A stretch of DNA of 64,000 bases from Lepidodermella squamata (Eukaryota > Gastrotricha): positions 372,001-436,000 of the forward strand of contig JBLDXI010000054.1 in NCBI GenBank assembly GCA_047495785.1, in the 5' to 3' direction. The notes under the pieces were generated by a model. The model did no database searches and had not been told where the DNA came from. It worked only from the letters and a program-made list of their open reading frames with translations. The translations under genes and the position numbers were made by a program. This document shows, one piece after another, positions 36,091 to 47,727 of the stretch. Within the stretch, counting starts at the first letter, position 1. Every line of letters begins with the position of its first letter.

Positions 36091-36316
36091 TAATGAAACC
36101 GCAAAAACAATTAACTCATAAAAAGAGTAGAACTTCTTTAATACGCCAGACGTCACCTCTAACTCATGAAGGGCGAAAAAGAAAGCCTTTGAGCCTTTTC
36201 CAATTTATTTAGGAATCAGGAAAACTTTTTAACTTTCACCCCAATTTGCATCTATAGTTAAAAAAAGAAATTCAAACAGAAGAACGCTCCTCGTGAGTAA
36301 AATCAGAAGTTTCAAT

Positions 36317-37540
36317 TTACAAGTTTTTATTCTCCGAATCGAAACTTAACCCACGGACAATCTTGAAAACCTGTTCTCCCTGAAGGCCGAATCGGCAAGC
36401 AATGCGGGAAACTTCAGCCATCCGTTCAAGTTTCAGATCGATCCGCTTGTTGTAACGATATGTGTGAAACCATTGCCGTACTCGTTGAAACGGAAGGTCT
36501 ACTTTATCGGCAAGTCGCTTCATTTCGTCATCTGTCGGCCTATCATTTCGGTCAAACAACGACTTGAGCGCTGAATACTGGGAGGCTGATAGCAATTTTG
36601 CTTTTCGAGGTTTAGGTTTAATTTTCACAGCCTTAGTCTTCCTGCAGATAGTGATCGATCTGTGTAGCATCCAATGCCGAACTCGGCGCGGTGTTGTTCC
36701 AAGCCTGGTCGATATGTCGAGGACGCGGTTTGCATGAAGCCTTGTTGGCTTGACCAGCTCTTCATTCAGAATCTTGAGCTGCCAGGGCTCGAACCCCCTT
36801 CTTTTCTCGGGCTCATCAATATTGCTTTCATTGATTCTGTTAACCTAGAAAAATCCAATGAGTATGCTTGATTAAATGAATCAATTCCTATATGGCATTA
36901 CTTTATCATAGGCCTCGTAATTTTTCAGCTTGGTTCCAGTCAGAATTCGTTGTCTTTTGAACCAACCCACAACATAACTTCTCGGACAGCCAATTATTTC
37001 AGCAAGCTCAGTTTTCCGAATGGAATTTGGCGCGATGTTCACTTTGAACTCCTAAGGAGAACAAGATTTAACATAGGAAAATTTTATTTCATTCCTCACA
37101 TTCTCTAACAGATCGCGATTTTCTTTCGTAAAAATGAATCTCTTCTTTTTCGGGGCGTTGGGTGGTTTGTTCAACTGCCGTTGATAGCACAGCCAGCGTT
37201 CAATTCTGGGGAGAGTCACGCCACTTTTCGCTGACATTCTCGCACGTTCTTCTTTACTTGGATAAGGATTCCCCTTGAACCACTCTTGTAGAACGTCGAA
37301 TTGAGCTGTTGACAGTAGGACCTGTTTCTTTGCCCTGATTTCGGACACGTTCGACGCTTTCCTGGAATTGAACCAATCGTGAATACGAGATTCGCGCTCG
37401 TTTATTTTCTTCGACAGTAGATACACCAACTCTCTCAGCTCATTGCTTCGGTGCTTTGTATCACTGAATTGCCGCTTTTGCCATTCTTCCAAATGGTCGC
37501 ATAATATTTCAAGCTGCCAAGGTTCGAAGCCACGAAGCAT
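36317..37540 (-). CDS. Five-homeodomain protein, paralogue M1
   Basis: Three exons: 37540-37100, 37051-36902 and 36844-36317, with introns of 48 and 57 bp (GTGAGG/CCTTAG and GTAATG/TTCTAG). The product has five divergent homeodomains: GFEPWQLEIL to IHDWFNSRK; LLSTAQFDVLQEWF to IERWLCYQR; FTKENRDLLEN|EFKVN to VVGWFKRQR; GFEPWQLKILNEEL to VRHWMLHRS; and LLSASQYSALKSLF to VRQWFHTYR. The WF pair of the recognition helix is kept in three of the five, but the invariant Asn51 is replaced in all (S, Y, R, H, T). Intron 1 falls in helix 1 of homeodomain 3, the position used repeatedly in the plus-strand family at 49.9 kb. A nuclear regulator is expected from the fold, but classical base contacts may be absent. 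No other domain is seen. Confidence 0.75.
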
Positions 37541-40326
37541 ACCTAACGTATATAATAACTTGTATATAGTAGTTCGGGTAACACACACTAATAATTTGAA
37601 TTATAACACAAGAATAAACTTATTCACTTATACGCAAGTCAGAAGTGCAGATATCCCGCGCACGCAAGTGCGCAATGGATCGAATCGCCTCTATTCACTC
37701 TATTCGCTCTCTAAACATGAAAACATAAAAATCTTTATTTGTTTCCTGGCAAATATATACCAAATCCAACCGATTCCTTCTTTTCACTAAATTACTGTGT
37801 TCATCATGGACAGGGTAGGTATAGGCTGGAGTTGGAAACACAGACAATAGTTTAGGATGGGCGAACAATTACAAGTGGCAACTTTTACAACAGGATAGGC
37901 CACATAGCAAGACCACGCTGGAGACAAAGGGAACCGAAAGCGAAGTATGACTAGACAGAAATAGCGACTGAAACAGCTAAGATACAAGCGGCACGTGTAG
38001 GGCCGGCCTGTGTATGGTGGAACGGTGCTTTGCCACTACGCTGGCGATGGGGCTTTTGTAAAACTTGCCCGTATGTGACGTTTACTGTAAATTCAACTAA
38101 TTTAACCAAATTACGCTGGTGTGCACTCGGGCATACCTAGAGGTTTCGGCTCGAGCACGGCGTAAAACAATGGGAACCAGAGCTATCAGTGCGCGAAGTA
38201 CGGGGGGAATGAGGGGTATCGTACCCCCCAGTTGACAAGGCCAAAGTGAAAAATCCCCCAAACAACCACAGGGGCCACTCTAAGACCTGACACGGTTTTC
38301 GCCTATATTAAAAACCTAGTCCGTAACCCGTGTCATTTTTCGCACGAGACCCGTTATGTAAGGTGAGACTATCTGAACCGGGACGCCCGGCTTTCGACCC
38401 GGCTGTGGCGTATCGCCATACGTAACGGGTCTCGTGCGAAAAATGACACGGGTTTGCCCCGGCTTTGACCAGACCCGTTTTGGTTCCACCATTCCGGTTT
38501 TCACCCCGATTTTCGTATCCTTTCATCTTTTTCATCTTTTCATTTCCAACTTGGAACTTATACAACAAGAAGCCGCGGTCAACAAGTGCAAGTCTTTAGT
38601 TAGACGGAGAGCCAGAGTAATTTAAAAAAGTGGAAACATGAGAAAAGCTGTTTAGGTTTGATGCGCGGGTGGGAGAGCTATCCGGTCCGATTAAACCGAA
38701 ATTTTGAATACCTCTTATAAAATACAAATAAATTAGACAATAAGTACTTGTTGGATAAAAACGATTTGTGGAGAACTTTTCTCAATTAGAAAGGCGTGTA
38801 GGCCCTCTCGCAGCCATCATCGCAGACTAATACAAGCAAAACAAGACAAATTAGGAACAAAATGATTAGTTGAAGGTTGAAATTAGGTTGAATTCAGGTA
38901 GAGTTGCCCCATTGACGGCTGAGAATTTTCGAAAGAGATGAGCATCTAAGAAAGCGATTGTTTGCTAAAATTACATTCTAAAAGTCTATATAATACCAAG
39001 GAGCCTAGACCCTAGACTGAGGAAAATTGAGTCGCCCAAGTTCTGAAAGCATCAAATTCGTGCCAGCGTGCATGGGCTCTCACCTAAAACCTAAATCATC
39101 ACAAATACAACTCATACGTCGAATAAAATGCAAGTCAGCTAATCTCTCGTCGAGGTCCGATATATTTTGAATTTTTGAAAAACCGGACCTCGCCGAGGGA
39201 ATGGTCGACGGCATCCCGGGTTACTACCCGGATTTATCGCGCGCGTTGTTAAGCGTAATCCCCACTTAGTGGGGAGAGTCACTGGTTACAGCCGCATCCT
39301 GGTTCACGTTCCAGGTTTTCCCGGTTCGACGAAATTTGAATGAAAAGGCCAAGCCGGGCCGGAAACCGGCTCGCGCTAGTATCGGTTCTCGGGCTAGGCT
39401 TTCCAATATTGTATCGGGTTTGCACTGGCTTTTGGATTCGTTTGCCGTTGCGAGACCAGCTACTTCTGACGTAACGATTCGAGGACTAGGTTTTCTAACA
39501 TTGTCCCGGGCTTCGCTCGGCTTTCGTAAAAACGAAAACCATTTCCCGTAAAGTTTTAGAGTTTCAGAGTTTTAGAGTAGGGGACCCTTTAGTCATAAAC
39601 TTTGGGCCCGAAAATACCCCTCAGCTCGAGGATCCTACTTCACGCACTGAGAGCTATTGTTCAGCAATCGCGCAGCTTGGGCTTGGGCTTGGGCCATAGA
39701 GGGACTTCGCCAAGGCGTTAACATAAACGTCGAGTAAGAGCATTTTTGAAGCGACCCGAGCGCGGTCTCTTCAAAGCACTGCTTCTCGGTCGGCCTTGGG
39801 TATGCCTGAGCGCGAATGGGCCGACTCTGGCCCCAACACTTTCATTGAGCTTTTTATTTGCTTTTATAGCTTTTTGCTTTTATATTTTCATGTTTTATGT
39901 TGTGAATTGAGCATGATTCGGTTTTTTCTAGCTCCCAGCTTGGTTGTCAAGCATGCTTTGCGAAAAGCGTGGCATCGCCTTTTATCGCGCTTCCATTATT
40001 GAACGTTGAATTACGTATGAGTTAGCAATTACAGCCTACACGTTTGAATACTGGGCTGAAACGGACTTGGCTAGTAGCAATTAGCGCACGCAAACTCACT
40101 AGGATTTCCCATCAAGAATTTATTCGTGAGTGCTATTTAGATAGATTCACATGCCACTGTTTTGAATGATGTTTTTCGATGCATTCTCACAACGCTTTAG
40201 AATAGCTCGAACCCTGGCTAGTAAGCATCGAATTTTTCGATCGTACCACATATTCAACTTGACTACTGATCTTCAAAACGAATAATATCAGAAATAAGGC
40301 GACTCATGTTTGAAAAGCCTAGATTT
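37541..40326. other. Intergenic stretch with hairpins
   Basis: 2.8 kb without a supported gene. It holds the 38325-38454 long hairpin, a hairpin with arms around GAGGTCCG (39150) and CGGACCTC (39183), and a 7-bp-arm palindrome CCCCACTTAGTGGGG at 39260-39274. The 39340-39560 part is GC-richer, with recurring CCGGGCTTCG/CCGGCTCGCG strings, and may be decayed mobile DNA. Confidence 0.5.
38325..38454. repeat. Long near-perfect inverted repeat
   Basis: Arms 38325-38360 and 38419-38454 are complementary at 35 of 36 positions around a 58-bp GC-rich spacer containing GGGACGCCCGG. The DNA or a transcript would fold as a strong stem. It could be a foldback or MITE-type element; no coding content or target duplication is seen. 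Confidence 0.85.
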
Positions 40327-43300
40327 ATGTTGAAAAATCTAATTTTGCTTGTTGCAATATCAGGTTTGTCTCATATTTGGTGAAAAGTGATCAATTTTTC
40401 AGTGTTAGGAGTTCGATCGGGCTACGACCCGCTGCCGGACACAGCTTCAGTGCCATTTGAAAATGTTCTAGCAGGGCGACCACGCTACATACCCAGTTTG
40501 TCATTCGACCGCGAAAACCCCAATGTCAACGGCAATACGAGCCTCACGCTCGGATACTCCGCTGAATTCGCGAATAACGGAATCCGGCTAATTTCTTCTC
40601 AAACATACCCAGGCAAAACATTCGGCACTGCAAGTGCGAGTGTGAGTTATTCAAGGCGAAAAAAAACAATTTTTTTTTAAAACCCGAACCTATAGTTGAT
40701 AACTGATGCCCAGGGAGTTGTGTCGCCCTTCCGGGTTGAAATTGAGCTATCTGTTAGCTACAACGCAGCTCAATCGGACGCTTGGTTTGGATTCGGATTC
40801 GGACGTCTTGCTGATTTTGTACCAGGTAAACTTCTCGAATTTGCATGCGAAATCGAAATGTTTGTATTTTTATCCCAGTCAAATCAAGCCCTAGCGCTTT
40901 GTTTCTCGATTCCTTCAGCAGCTGTGGAGTTGGTAACATAATTTGGCATAAGCTCGAAGCTGGCGGTAAGATATACGCGAGCTATTCGGAGTATCGCAGA
41001 ACGGCACCGGTTAACACGACGTTTCGCCCGCCAATGAATGGGTCTACAGACTTTGCCGAGTCTCAGCCGAGCTGTGGTAACAATGCGATTCTCACGAGCT
41101 CAGGCAACATGACCTACCGAATTGTTCTACAAGTTCAAAAAGCGCTTGTAGATCACTCTGTAAGTTTATTTCTAAAAGTGATAAGCGATAAACTGGTTTT
41201 CCAATCATATTTCATTTAGCTGTCGATAGTTCCACTTACGGGAACTGCTTCCACTTGCATTCCGGTGGCTAACAACCTTGGTGGAGCGTATAGCTTAGAC
41301 GGCCTTATGTTAGGTCACGCCTCTTATAATATCGGCCCATTTTTCATCGGAATGGGAACCAGTGCCGATATTCTCGTCAAAAAATTGTTTAATATCACTT
41401 GTAAATTTATTGAATTCACTTATTATCGATATTTTTAAGTTACTACTGGAATACTCGCGGCAACTACGTTCCAGAGCCTGATACTGCTACGTTGCCATTT
41501 CCGCCAGATCTATCCGGTACACCTACGTTGAACCTTGTAAACAGCTTTGATAGCTACAGTCCGGGGACTTCTGTTAAGGAGACTAATCGGTGGAATCCCT
41601 CGAATTGCATGAATCTGATTGGCTGTTCACTTCGCCCTCCGACAATTCAGTCGCTAGTTATAGCTGTGAGTTTGAAAGGAAGAAAGTCTTCAAGAAATTT
41701 ATAGGAGAAGTATCTAGTCTGAAGGAACTTGATATCTTGTTAGGAGAACGGAAATTATTCATCCCAATCGCATCAATGAGTGCAGTAAAACTTGGAAAAC
41801 AATCAGTGTTTTTGCATCTAAGAATGTTGAGTACTTGCGAAGAATTTAAAAATAATTCAAATTTGGAATTTGATTTTGAAAAAAACACTTATTCATATAA
41901 GAGAAAAAAGAATCGGATTTCAGCATTTAATCAGATCTAAGAACTAGTTAACTTTTGAAATTTTCAATATGTATTTCAGCTCAGATTTTGTTGTAAAGAA
42001 CTGTAAATATTTGTTGATGTTTTGTGCTTTCTTATTTAACTAAGTGGTCCATTAAGGTGATTTTGATAAAAGAAGGGCTTACCATTAAATGTTAACGCGA
42101 GAGAGCTAAAATGATCGTGCATGATAGGACTTCGCCGGAACGCATCAACCCTGGCCCTGGCGCATCGAATATGACATTGATGCAAGTTATCCAACGAATG
42201 GCTCTGAATACTGGTTTATTATGAGCTACACCAAGCAATTTCAGAATGCTCAAATCGGTGAGATACTTCTTTATGAAGCACCGCTTATCATTGTGTGACT
42301 GCAATTTTTCTACAGGACCGACTGGCGGAACTATGAAGACATATTCTGGCCTGACGATTTCGCAGCGACTCGCGAACGGCAGCGGGGAACTATACGCTGC
42401 GTTCAACAGTGCTACGGTCAATACTTTGACCCCCGTGCCGTTCAACGCGATCAACGCGACACTTCCGGCATGTGGTCTCTCAGGATTGTTCAATTCAAGC
42501 GGCAATGCGAAGTATAGGCTAATTTTGCAGAGGCGCAATTACACTGCTTCGGTTTGTTTCCCACTACGCATATACAAATGCGCCCACTGCTTTCAAATGC
42601 ATTTCAGATGGCTATTACGACATTGCCTGGGTACGGATCGACCCCATCTGCAATGTGCTTTGAAAATTTACCGTATCCTCAGGGCGATGCAATGCTTGAA
42701 ATCATCGCTCTGAAAGGCGCTGTCACGATCCGAAGAGCGTAAGATAATAAATTGAACCCTATCTTGCTTTATATACTCCTCTTTATTACAGGATTGTCTG
42801 GGTTTTGTCAAATATCAACGAATCAGCTATCGATACGGTATCATCTACAACTCCTTTGAATATTGTATCCTCTCCTACAACAGAAGCTGTTCCAACAACA
42901 AAATCCGGGCTTAATGAATCCTATTACGATCCAATAACTAACTTCCCAGTTCCGCAGCTGCTCGACGGAAACTTTGACCCAACGGTTAGAATTGAGGATA
43001 TACTTCCCTGTCGGAATATCAGCGTAGAGCAGCGTGCACCGAGCCCAGGAACTCAGGTCTTCCTTCAGCTAACCATGGAAAACATTGAATCAGTCGACCA
43101 AAACCAGCAAAGAGCCTACTTTTGGGGTTCTCTGCTAGTGCAATGGCTTGTTTCTTCATGCGACGCAAATTACACGGCCCCGAATGCCGAAGATAAGGAG
43201 CGGCTTCTTTCAACTCGGAGAACTGACATTTGGCGACCTTCGATGATTTTCCCAAATAAAACGCCAGACTTCGACATAACTAATCCAGTGTGTGGGGAGA

Positions 43301-44034
43301 AAATTGATATTGCTTACTACCCAACTCGGCCAAAGAGAACGTTATACTTCCACTGGACGCGAGTAGGAACCTTCGCCACTAGTTGCAACCTCGAACTAAC
43401 GACCTTCCCTTTCGACCATCAAACCTGCCAACTTACGTTTGAAATCGAGGAAAATGTCAATTTCCTGTCGATAGGTGGCATGTACGTGGAAATAGCAGGT
43501 GAGCTAGATTATGGCAATTGGAATTTCGAGGGCTATACGATAGAACGCGGCACAACTTCGTCGTTTTTATACAATTCTTCTTACGCAAAACTCGAGCTGA
43601 AATTCAAACGCAACTCTGGCTACTACATGGTCAATTTTATGATTCCTTGCTACATTTTGCTGTGTCTCTCGCTTGGAACCCTGATGATGCAGCCTGACGT
43701 CCCTGATCGTCCTGCGATATGTTGCACAATCATGCTATCGCTGATTGTCGCTCAATCTGATGTCTTGCAAAGCGTTCCTCAGACCGATCAGCAGATTTTG
43801 TTTGCGAACTACGTGCTCAGCCTTACTGCTACAGTTGCAGCGGTGGCTGTATATCAAACTGTCGCATGCGCGGTCTTGGCTCGAGCTGAGGAAAGATATT
43901 CAGTGCCGGTAAAACTACTAAAATATGTTCCAACTATGCCGCTGATTCGCGTCTACGATATTTCGGCTTTTTTGTTGGCTACTTTCATAGTATTGGCCAT
44001 CAATTTGAAATTTATTATTTCTGCTGGGATCTAA
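40327..44034 (+). CDS. Cys-loop ligand-gated ion channel with long duplicated ectodomain (L2)
   Basis: Starts at 40327 (MLKNLILLVAIS, donor after TCAG). Exon 2 is 40403-40641, exon 3 begins 40696, and further short exons run to 42740; the channel exon is 42793-44034. The ectodomain has two copies of one module: PFRVEIELSVSYNAAQSDAW then GGKIYASY and PSCGNNAILTSSGN with YRIVLQ, and later PWPWRIEYDIDASY then GSGELYAAF and PACGLSGLFNSSGN with YRLILQ. A Thr/Ser linker follows, then DIWRPSMIFPNK, Cys-loop CNLELTTFPFDHQTC, M1 YYMVNFMIPCYILLCLSL, M2 in DRPAICCTIMLSLIVAQSD, M3 and M4 (INLKFIISAGI end). It is closely similar to L1 but in opposite orientation 6 kb away. Channel subunits of this fold form pentamers; the ligand is unknown. 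Confidence 0.75.
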
Positions 44035-44469
44035 CATTATTTAACCACAGATCGAATTGAGCTCGCAGTAAAAGTCTACTGCCTGTACAACTAATTTATC
44101 CTAAGCAAATGAGAAAAAAGGTCATTTACCTATTGGGAAGATTCTTGGGGAAACTGGATTTCTCCATGTAAAGCCATAGATTAATCCTATTCCTACATCT
44201 GGAGCCACTTTTAAGGGTGTTAAAGGGTCATACCCCCAGTCCGCTCGGAAGGGTCAGGAAAGCACAACCACATATGGATCATTACATTTTTCAAAGGTAC
44301 CGATCGTTAGACCCCACTGTGAAATACGAGGAAGCCTTCAAGAATAGTTTATTTACTTTGCGCACTGAGCAGTTTTCACTTTCATCTTCTTCATCAAATT
44401 TTCATCAATTTTCATCAAAGAGTGGAGTAGGAGATTGCTTTCCGTGAGTTACGTCCGAAGATTTTTTCT
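44035..44469. other. Short intergenic region between convergent genes
   Basis: Lies between the stops of L2 and M2. It carries no clear polyadenylation signal or repeat that I could support. Confidence 0.5.
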
Positions 44470-45618
44470 TCAAACTTGGCACGCCATACGGGATATTTTA
44501 GAAATCTGTTCAATTTTCAGATCGATCCGCTTGTAGTAACGATAAGTTTGAAACCAATGCCGCACTCTTGCCGAGGAAAGCTCAATTTGTTCGGCAAGTT
44601 GCTTCATTTCGCCATCTGTCGGCCTATCATTTTTGTCGAAAAACGACTTCAGCGCTGAATACTGAGAGGCTGTTAGCAACTTTGAACCGCGTGGTGCAGG
44701 TTTTTTTCGCACAGTCTTAGTCTTTCTGCAAATAGTAATTGATCTGTGTAGCATCCAATGCCGAACTCGGCGAGGCGTTGTTCCAAGTCTGGCCGATATG
44801 TCGAGAACGCGGTTTGCGTGAAGCCTTGTTGGCTTGACGAGCTCTTCATTCAGAATCTTGAGCTGCCAAGGCTCAAACCCCCTTCTTTTCTCGGGCTCGT
44901 CAATATTGCTTTCATTGATTCGGCTAACCTGAAAAAATTCAATGTGTAATCAAATGAATCAATTCCGAGACGGCGTTACTTTGTCATATGCCTCGTAATT
45001 CTTGAGCTTGGTTCCAGTCAGAATTCGTTGTCTTTTGAACCATCCCACAACATAACTTCTGGGACAGCCAATTATTTCTGCCAGCTCAGTTTTTCGAATG
45101 GAATTCGGCGCGATGTTGTCTTTGAATTCCTATTGATAAAGCTGTTAATAATTGAACATTTTAATTGCAGTCCTCACATTCTCCAACAGATTGCGATTTT
45201 CTTGCGTGAAAGTAAATCTCTTCTTTTTCGGGCGGTTAGGTGGTTTGGCCAAGTCACGTTGATAACACAGCCAGCGATCAATTCTAAAGATAGTCAAGCC
45301 AGTTTTCGCTGACATTCGTGCACGTTCTTCTTTACTTGGATAGGGATTCCCCCTAAACCACTCATGTAGAACGTCGAATTGAGCCGTTGACAGTAGGAAC
45401 TGTTTCTTTGCCCTGATTTCAGACACGTTCGACGCTATCCTGTTATTGAACCATTTTCGAATCCGAGCCTCGGATTCGTTTACTTTCGTCGACAGTAGAT
45501 ACGCCAACTCTCTTAGATCCTTGTTTCGGTGCTTTGTATCACTGAATTGCCGCTTTTGCCACTCTTCCAAATGGTCGCATAATATTTCAAGCTGCCAAGG
45601 TTCGAAGCCACGAGGCAT
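44470..45618 (-). CDS. Five-homeodomain protein, paralogue M2
   Basis: Exons 45618-45178, 45129-44980 and 44928-44470, with a structure identical to M1 (introns 48 and 51 bp at the same codons). Five homeodomains match M1 one by one, with recognition helices IRKWFNNRI, IDRWLCYQR, VVGWFKRQR, VRHWMLHRS and VRHWFQTYR; the first has Asn at or beside position 51, the others do not. It ends about 20 residues earlier than M1, at SKISRMACQV, apparently because of a frame change in the last exon. The start MPRGFEPWQ at 45618 corresponds to M1's MLRGFEPWQ. Exon 2 is nearly identical in protein to that of M1, showing a fairly recent duplication or strong constraint. Confidence 0.75.
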
Positions 45619-45916
45619 AACGTATTTAATAACTAGAGAATCGAGGAGAATGAAGCAATCAATTGATAAAGATTAAAGAGTGCTACGGAACAAGAGGCTC
45701 GTGATAGCAAGATGGAGCCATCCTCATCAAATCGATGGTACAAGTCAAGAAACGGAAAAGACGAGGGCGAGGGTTTTATGTTTTCTGTTTATGTTTATCT
45801 CATGTCCCAATCCCAAGTGCAAATTTAGCGCGCACGCAAGATGTGCTCCACGTAGCTCGATCAAACTTCACATTGTGTTTCCGCGTTTCCAACCTTGAAC
45901 GTAGCAGACCCAGTGA
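45619..45916. other. Intergenic stretch
   Basis: 5' flank of M2 up to a LINE remnant. A TTTTATG-rich stretch near 45774 resembles LINE tails seen at 48920 and 56230. Confidence 0.45.
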
Positions 45917-46170
45917 CGCTACGTGAACGGTTTGTCCTGTTCGTTCTCTCCGTCCGCGAAGCCGTCGAGCAGGTCCGCCGCTCTGCTGGCCCTGGGCCCT
46001 GGTCCCGAGCAGGCTTCCTCAAGCTCCTTTTCCCACCATCGGTGTTTAAATCTTCTAGCTTGCCCTTTCTTGCCGCTTCTCAGCTCTTGGTCTCTCGCAT
46101 AACCAGTCATCCGGTTTCTTTCTTCTGTCCCTCTGGTAGACTTAAAGTAAAGACTTTGAAGTAACCTAAA
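45917..46170 (+). pseudogene. LINE reverse transcriptase C-terminal remnant
   Basis: The frame reads RFVLFVLSVREAVEQVRRSA then PGPWSRAGFLKLL. It aligns with the C-terminus of the LINE at 48950-49254, which reads RFVLPLREEVERLRLSANPV then PRSPL. Only the last part is present, without the upstream reverse transcriptase. Confidence 0.6.
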
Positions 46171-46434
46171 GCATGAAATATATTTTGAGATGTTCATTCA
46201 ATTTTAATACAGCCCAATGTGCGTTTCTTGTAGGTTTGCGTGGGTGTAAAATCAATTTGTCTTACATTCAAACGATCTGAACTGGTAAAATGCGTGTTTA
46301 TTTTATAAATCGATCTATCATAATTAATTCAGATCCTGGCAACGTCATCAATGAAAACGTCAGCTGCCAGGAAAGCAAAAAGAACTAAATTTATCACAAT
46401 TCGCATAATACTATAGTAGTGATATGCCGCGAGA

Positions 46435-47727
46435 TCACAGGGTCGGGGCAGCTACAACAGCCACCAAGGCTGAGAATGCAAGAGCCATCTGGCTTGAGCT
46501 TATCATCACTGAAATAGACAGCAGTGTGAAGAATTACAAAAATTAAGAATAAATTGTGTTTACCAGCTGAGCTACACTTAGATTGACCAGAAACCGTGCC
46601 AGCGCCTGAGCCTGAGCCTCCTGAGCCCGAGCCACCTGATCCACCGGAGCCAGTCGTGCATCCCATGCTTGGGCAAGCCGGTACTGTCGTTGAAGTTTCT
46701 GTGAAAAACCGCAAAATAGGTTAAAGGGACAATATTATTCCAGGGATATTACTTTTGCAAACGCCTGTTGACGAGCCAGCATTTTCCGGGCAAATATAGC
46801 AGCCGTTGGTCGTAGCAGCACAAGTCGACACTTTCGTCGCCACAGTAGTCCATGGCCACATGTTGCAAGTCGCAGTCGTGTTAGTCTGGTTGAAAGTGCT
46901 CGAAACAGCTTTGGAAGCAAACGAATTAAGCAAGGAAATGAAGCACGCCCATTCCACACTTACTTGAGCTGAGGCAATACGTGCCAGTTGTCATCTTCAT
47001 AGAGGCATCGGCTTCGTTAACATCGATATCAGTGACTTGAACAGCCGTATAGCCACTCGCACAGGCACATTTTTGTGAGGTGCAGGCGAAACCGGTATTT
47101 TGGTTGGGGGCTAACCCCGAGCAGTCTGAATCCGTGGTGCAGGAATCTCCGATTTCCTCTGGGATAGCCGGGAAATAATAGATCAAATCTAAATTGTTCA
47201 GGTCAAAACTTACTAGCAACACAGGCGCCGTTCACATTTTTGTAGCCTGAGGCGCAGGCGCAGGCTGAACTCGTGCAGGCCAGTTTTGTATCAATGCAGT
47301 CAGATGTTTGAGAGCAAGTTTTGCCTAAATTATAGACGCAGCTCGATCCCGAGCGGTAGTAGCCATTATTACAGGCCGAAGCGCCGAAATAGCAAGCAGC
47401 ATTAGCGACGTGCACTTCGTAATCAGCACCAGTGCAGATTTCACTGAGGGCAACGTCCATCTTATAAACACAGCGGGTTCGGTTGAAGTTGTATTCCACT
47501 TGAAAGGAGTCAAATTAGCTTCAAGTAATTTCAAAGGGCTCGGTAGACTTACTTCCAGTTTTGCATAGGCAATACCCCATTGTGCAGCCCATTGTGCTTA
47601 GCGAGATGCACATTTCATTTGTCAATGAGCAGTCCGCATCCTTATTGCAGGAGGCAGCGTATGTTGCTGAGACATTTTCGATTGAGCAAGCTGCTACGGC
47701 AAAGATGATCGCGATTTTGGCAAACAT
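46435..47727 (-). CDS. Cys-rich GPI-tailed surface protein, paralogue 4
   Basis: The dispersed fourth member of the array at 21-26.5 kb, and the same strand. It starts at 47727 (MFAKIAIIFAVAACSIENVSA). Modules: CNKDADCSLTNEMCISL with GYCLCKTGS; VEYNFNRTRCVYKMDVALSE; CTGADYEVHVANAACYFG; CSQTSDCIDTKLACTSSAC; EEIGDSCTTDSDCSGLAP; a WPWTTVATKVSTC exon with GCYICPEN. The stalk exon differs from the others: a Gly/Ser tract (GGSGGSGSGGSGSGAG) replaces the Thr-rich mucin stalk. The last exon (about 46509-46435) encodes SSSQMALAFSALVAVVAAPT and a stop, again a GPI-type tail. Closest in sequence to paralogue 3. Confidence 0.65.

Noticed and set aside
41590-41940. 116-residue frame inside L2
   Set aside because: It overlaps an exon end and continues through what is best read as an intron; the late part is Lys/Asn-rich low-complexity sequence.
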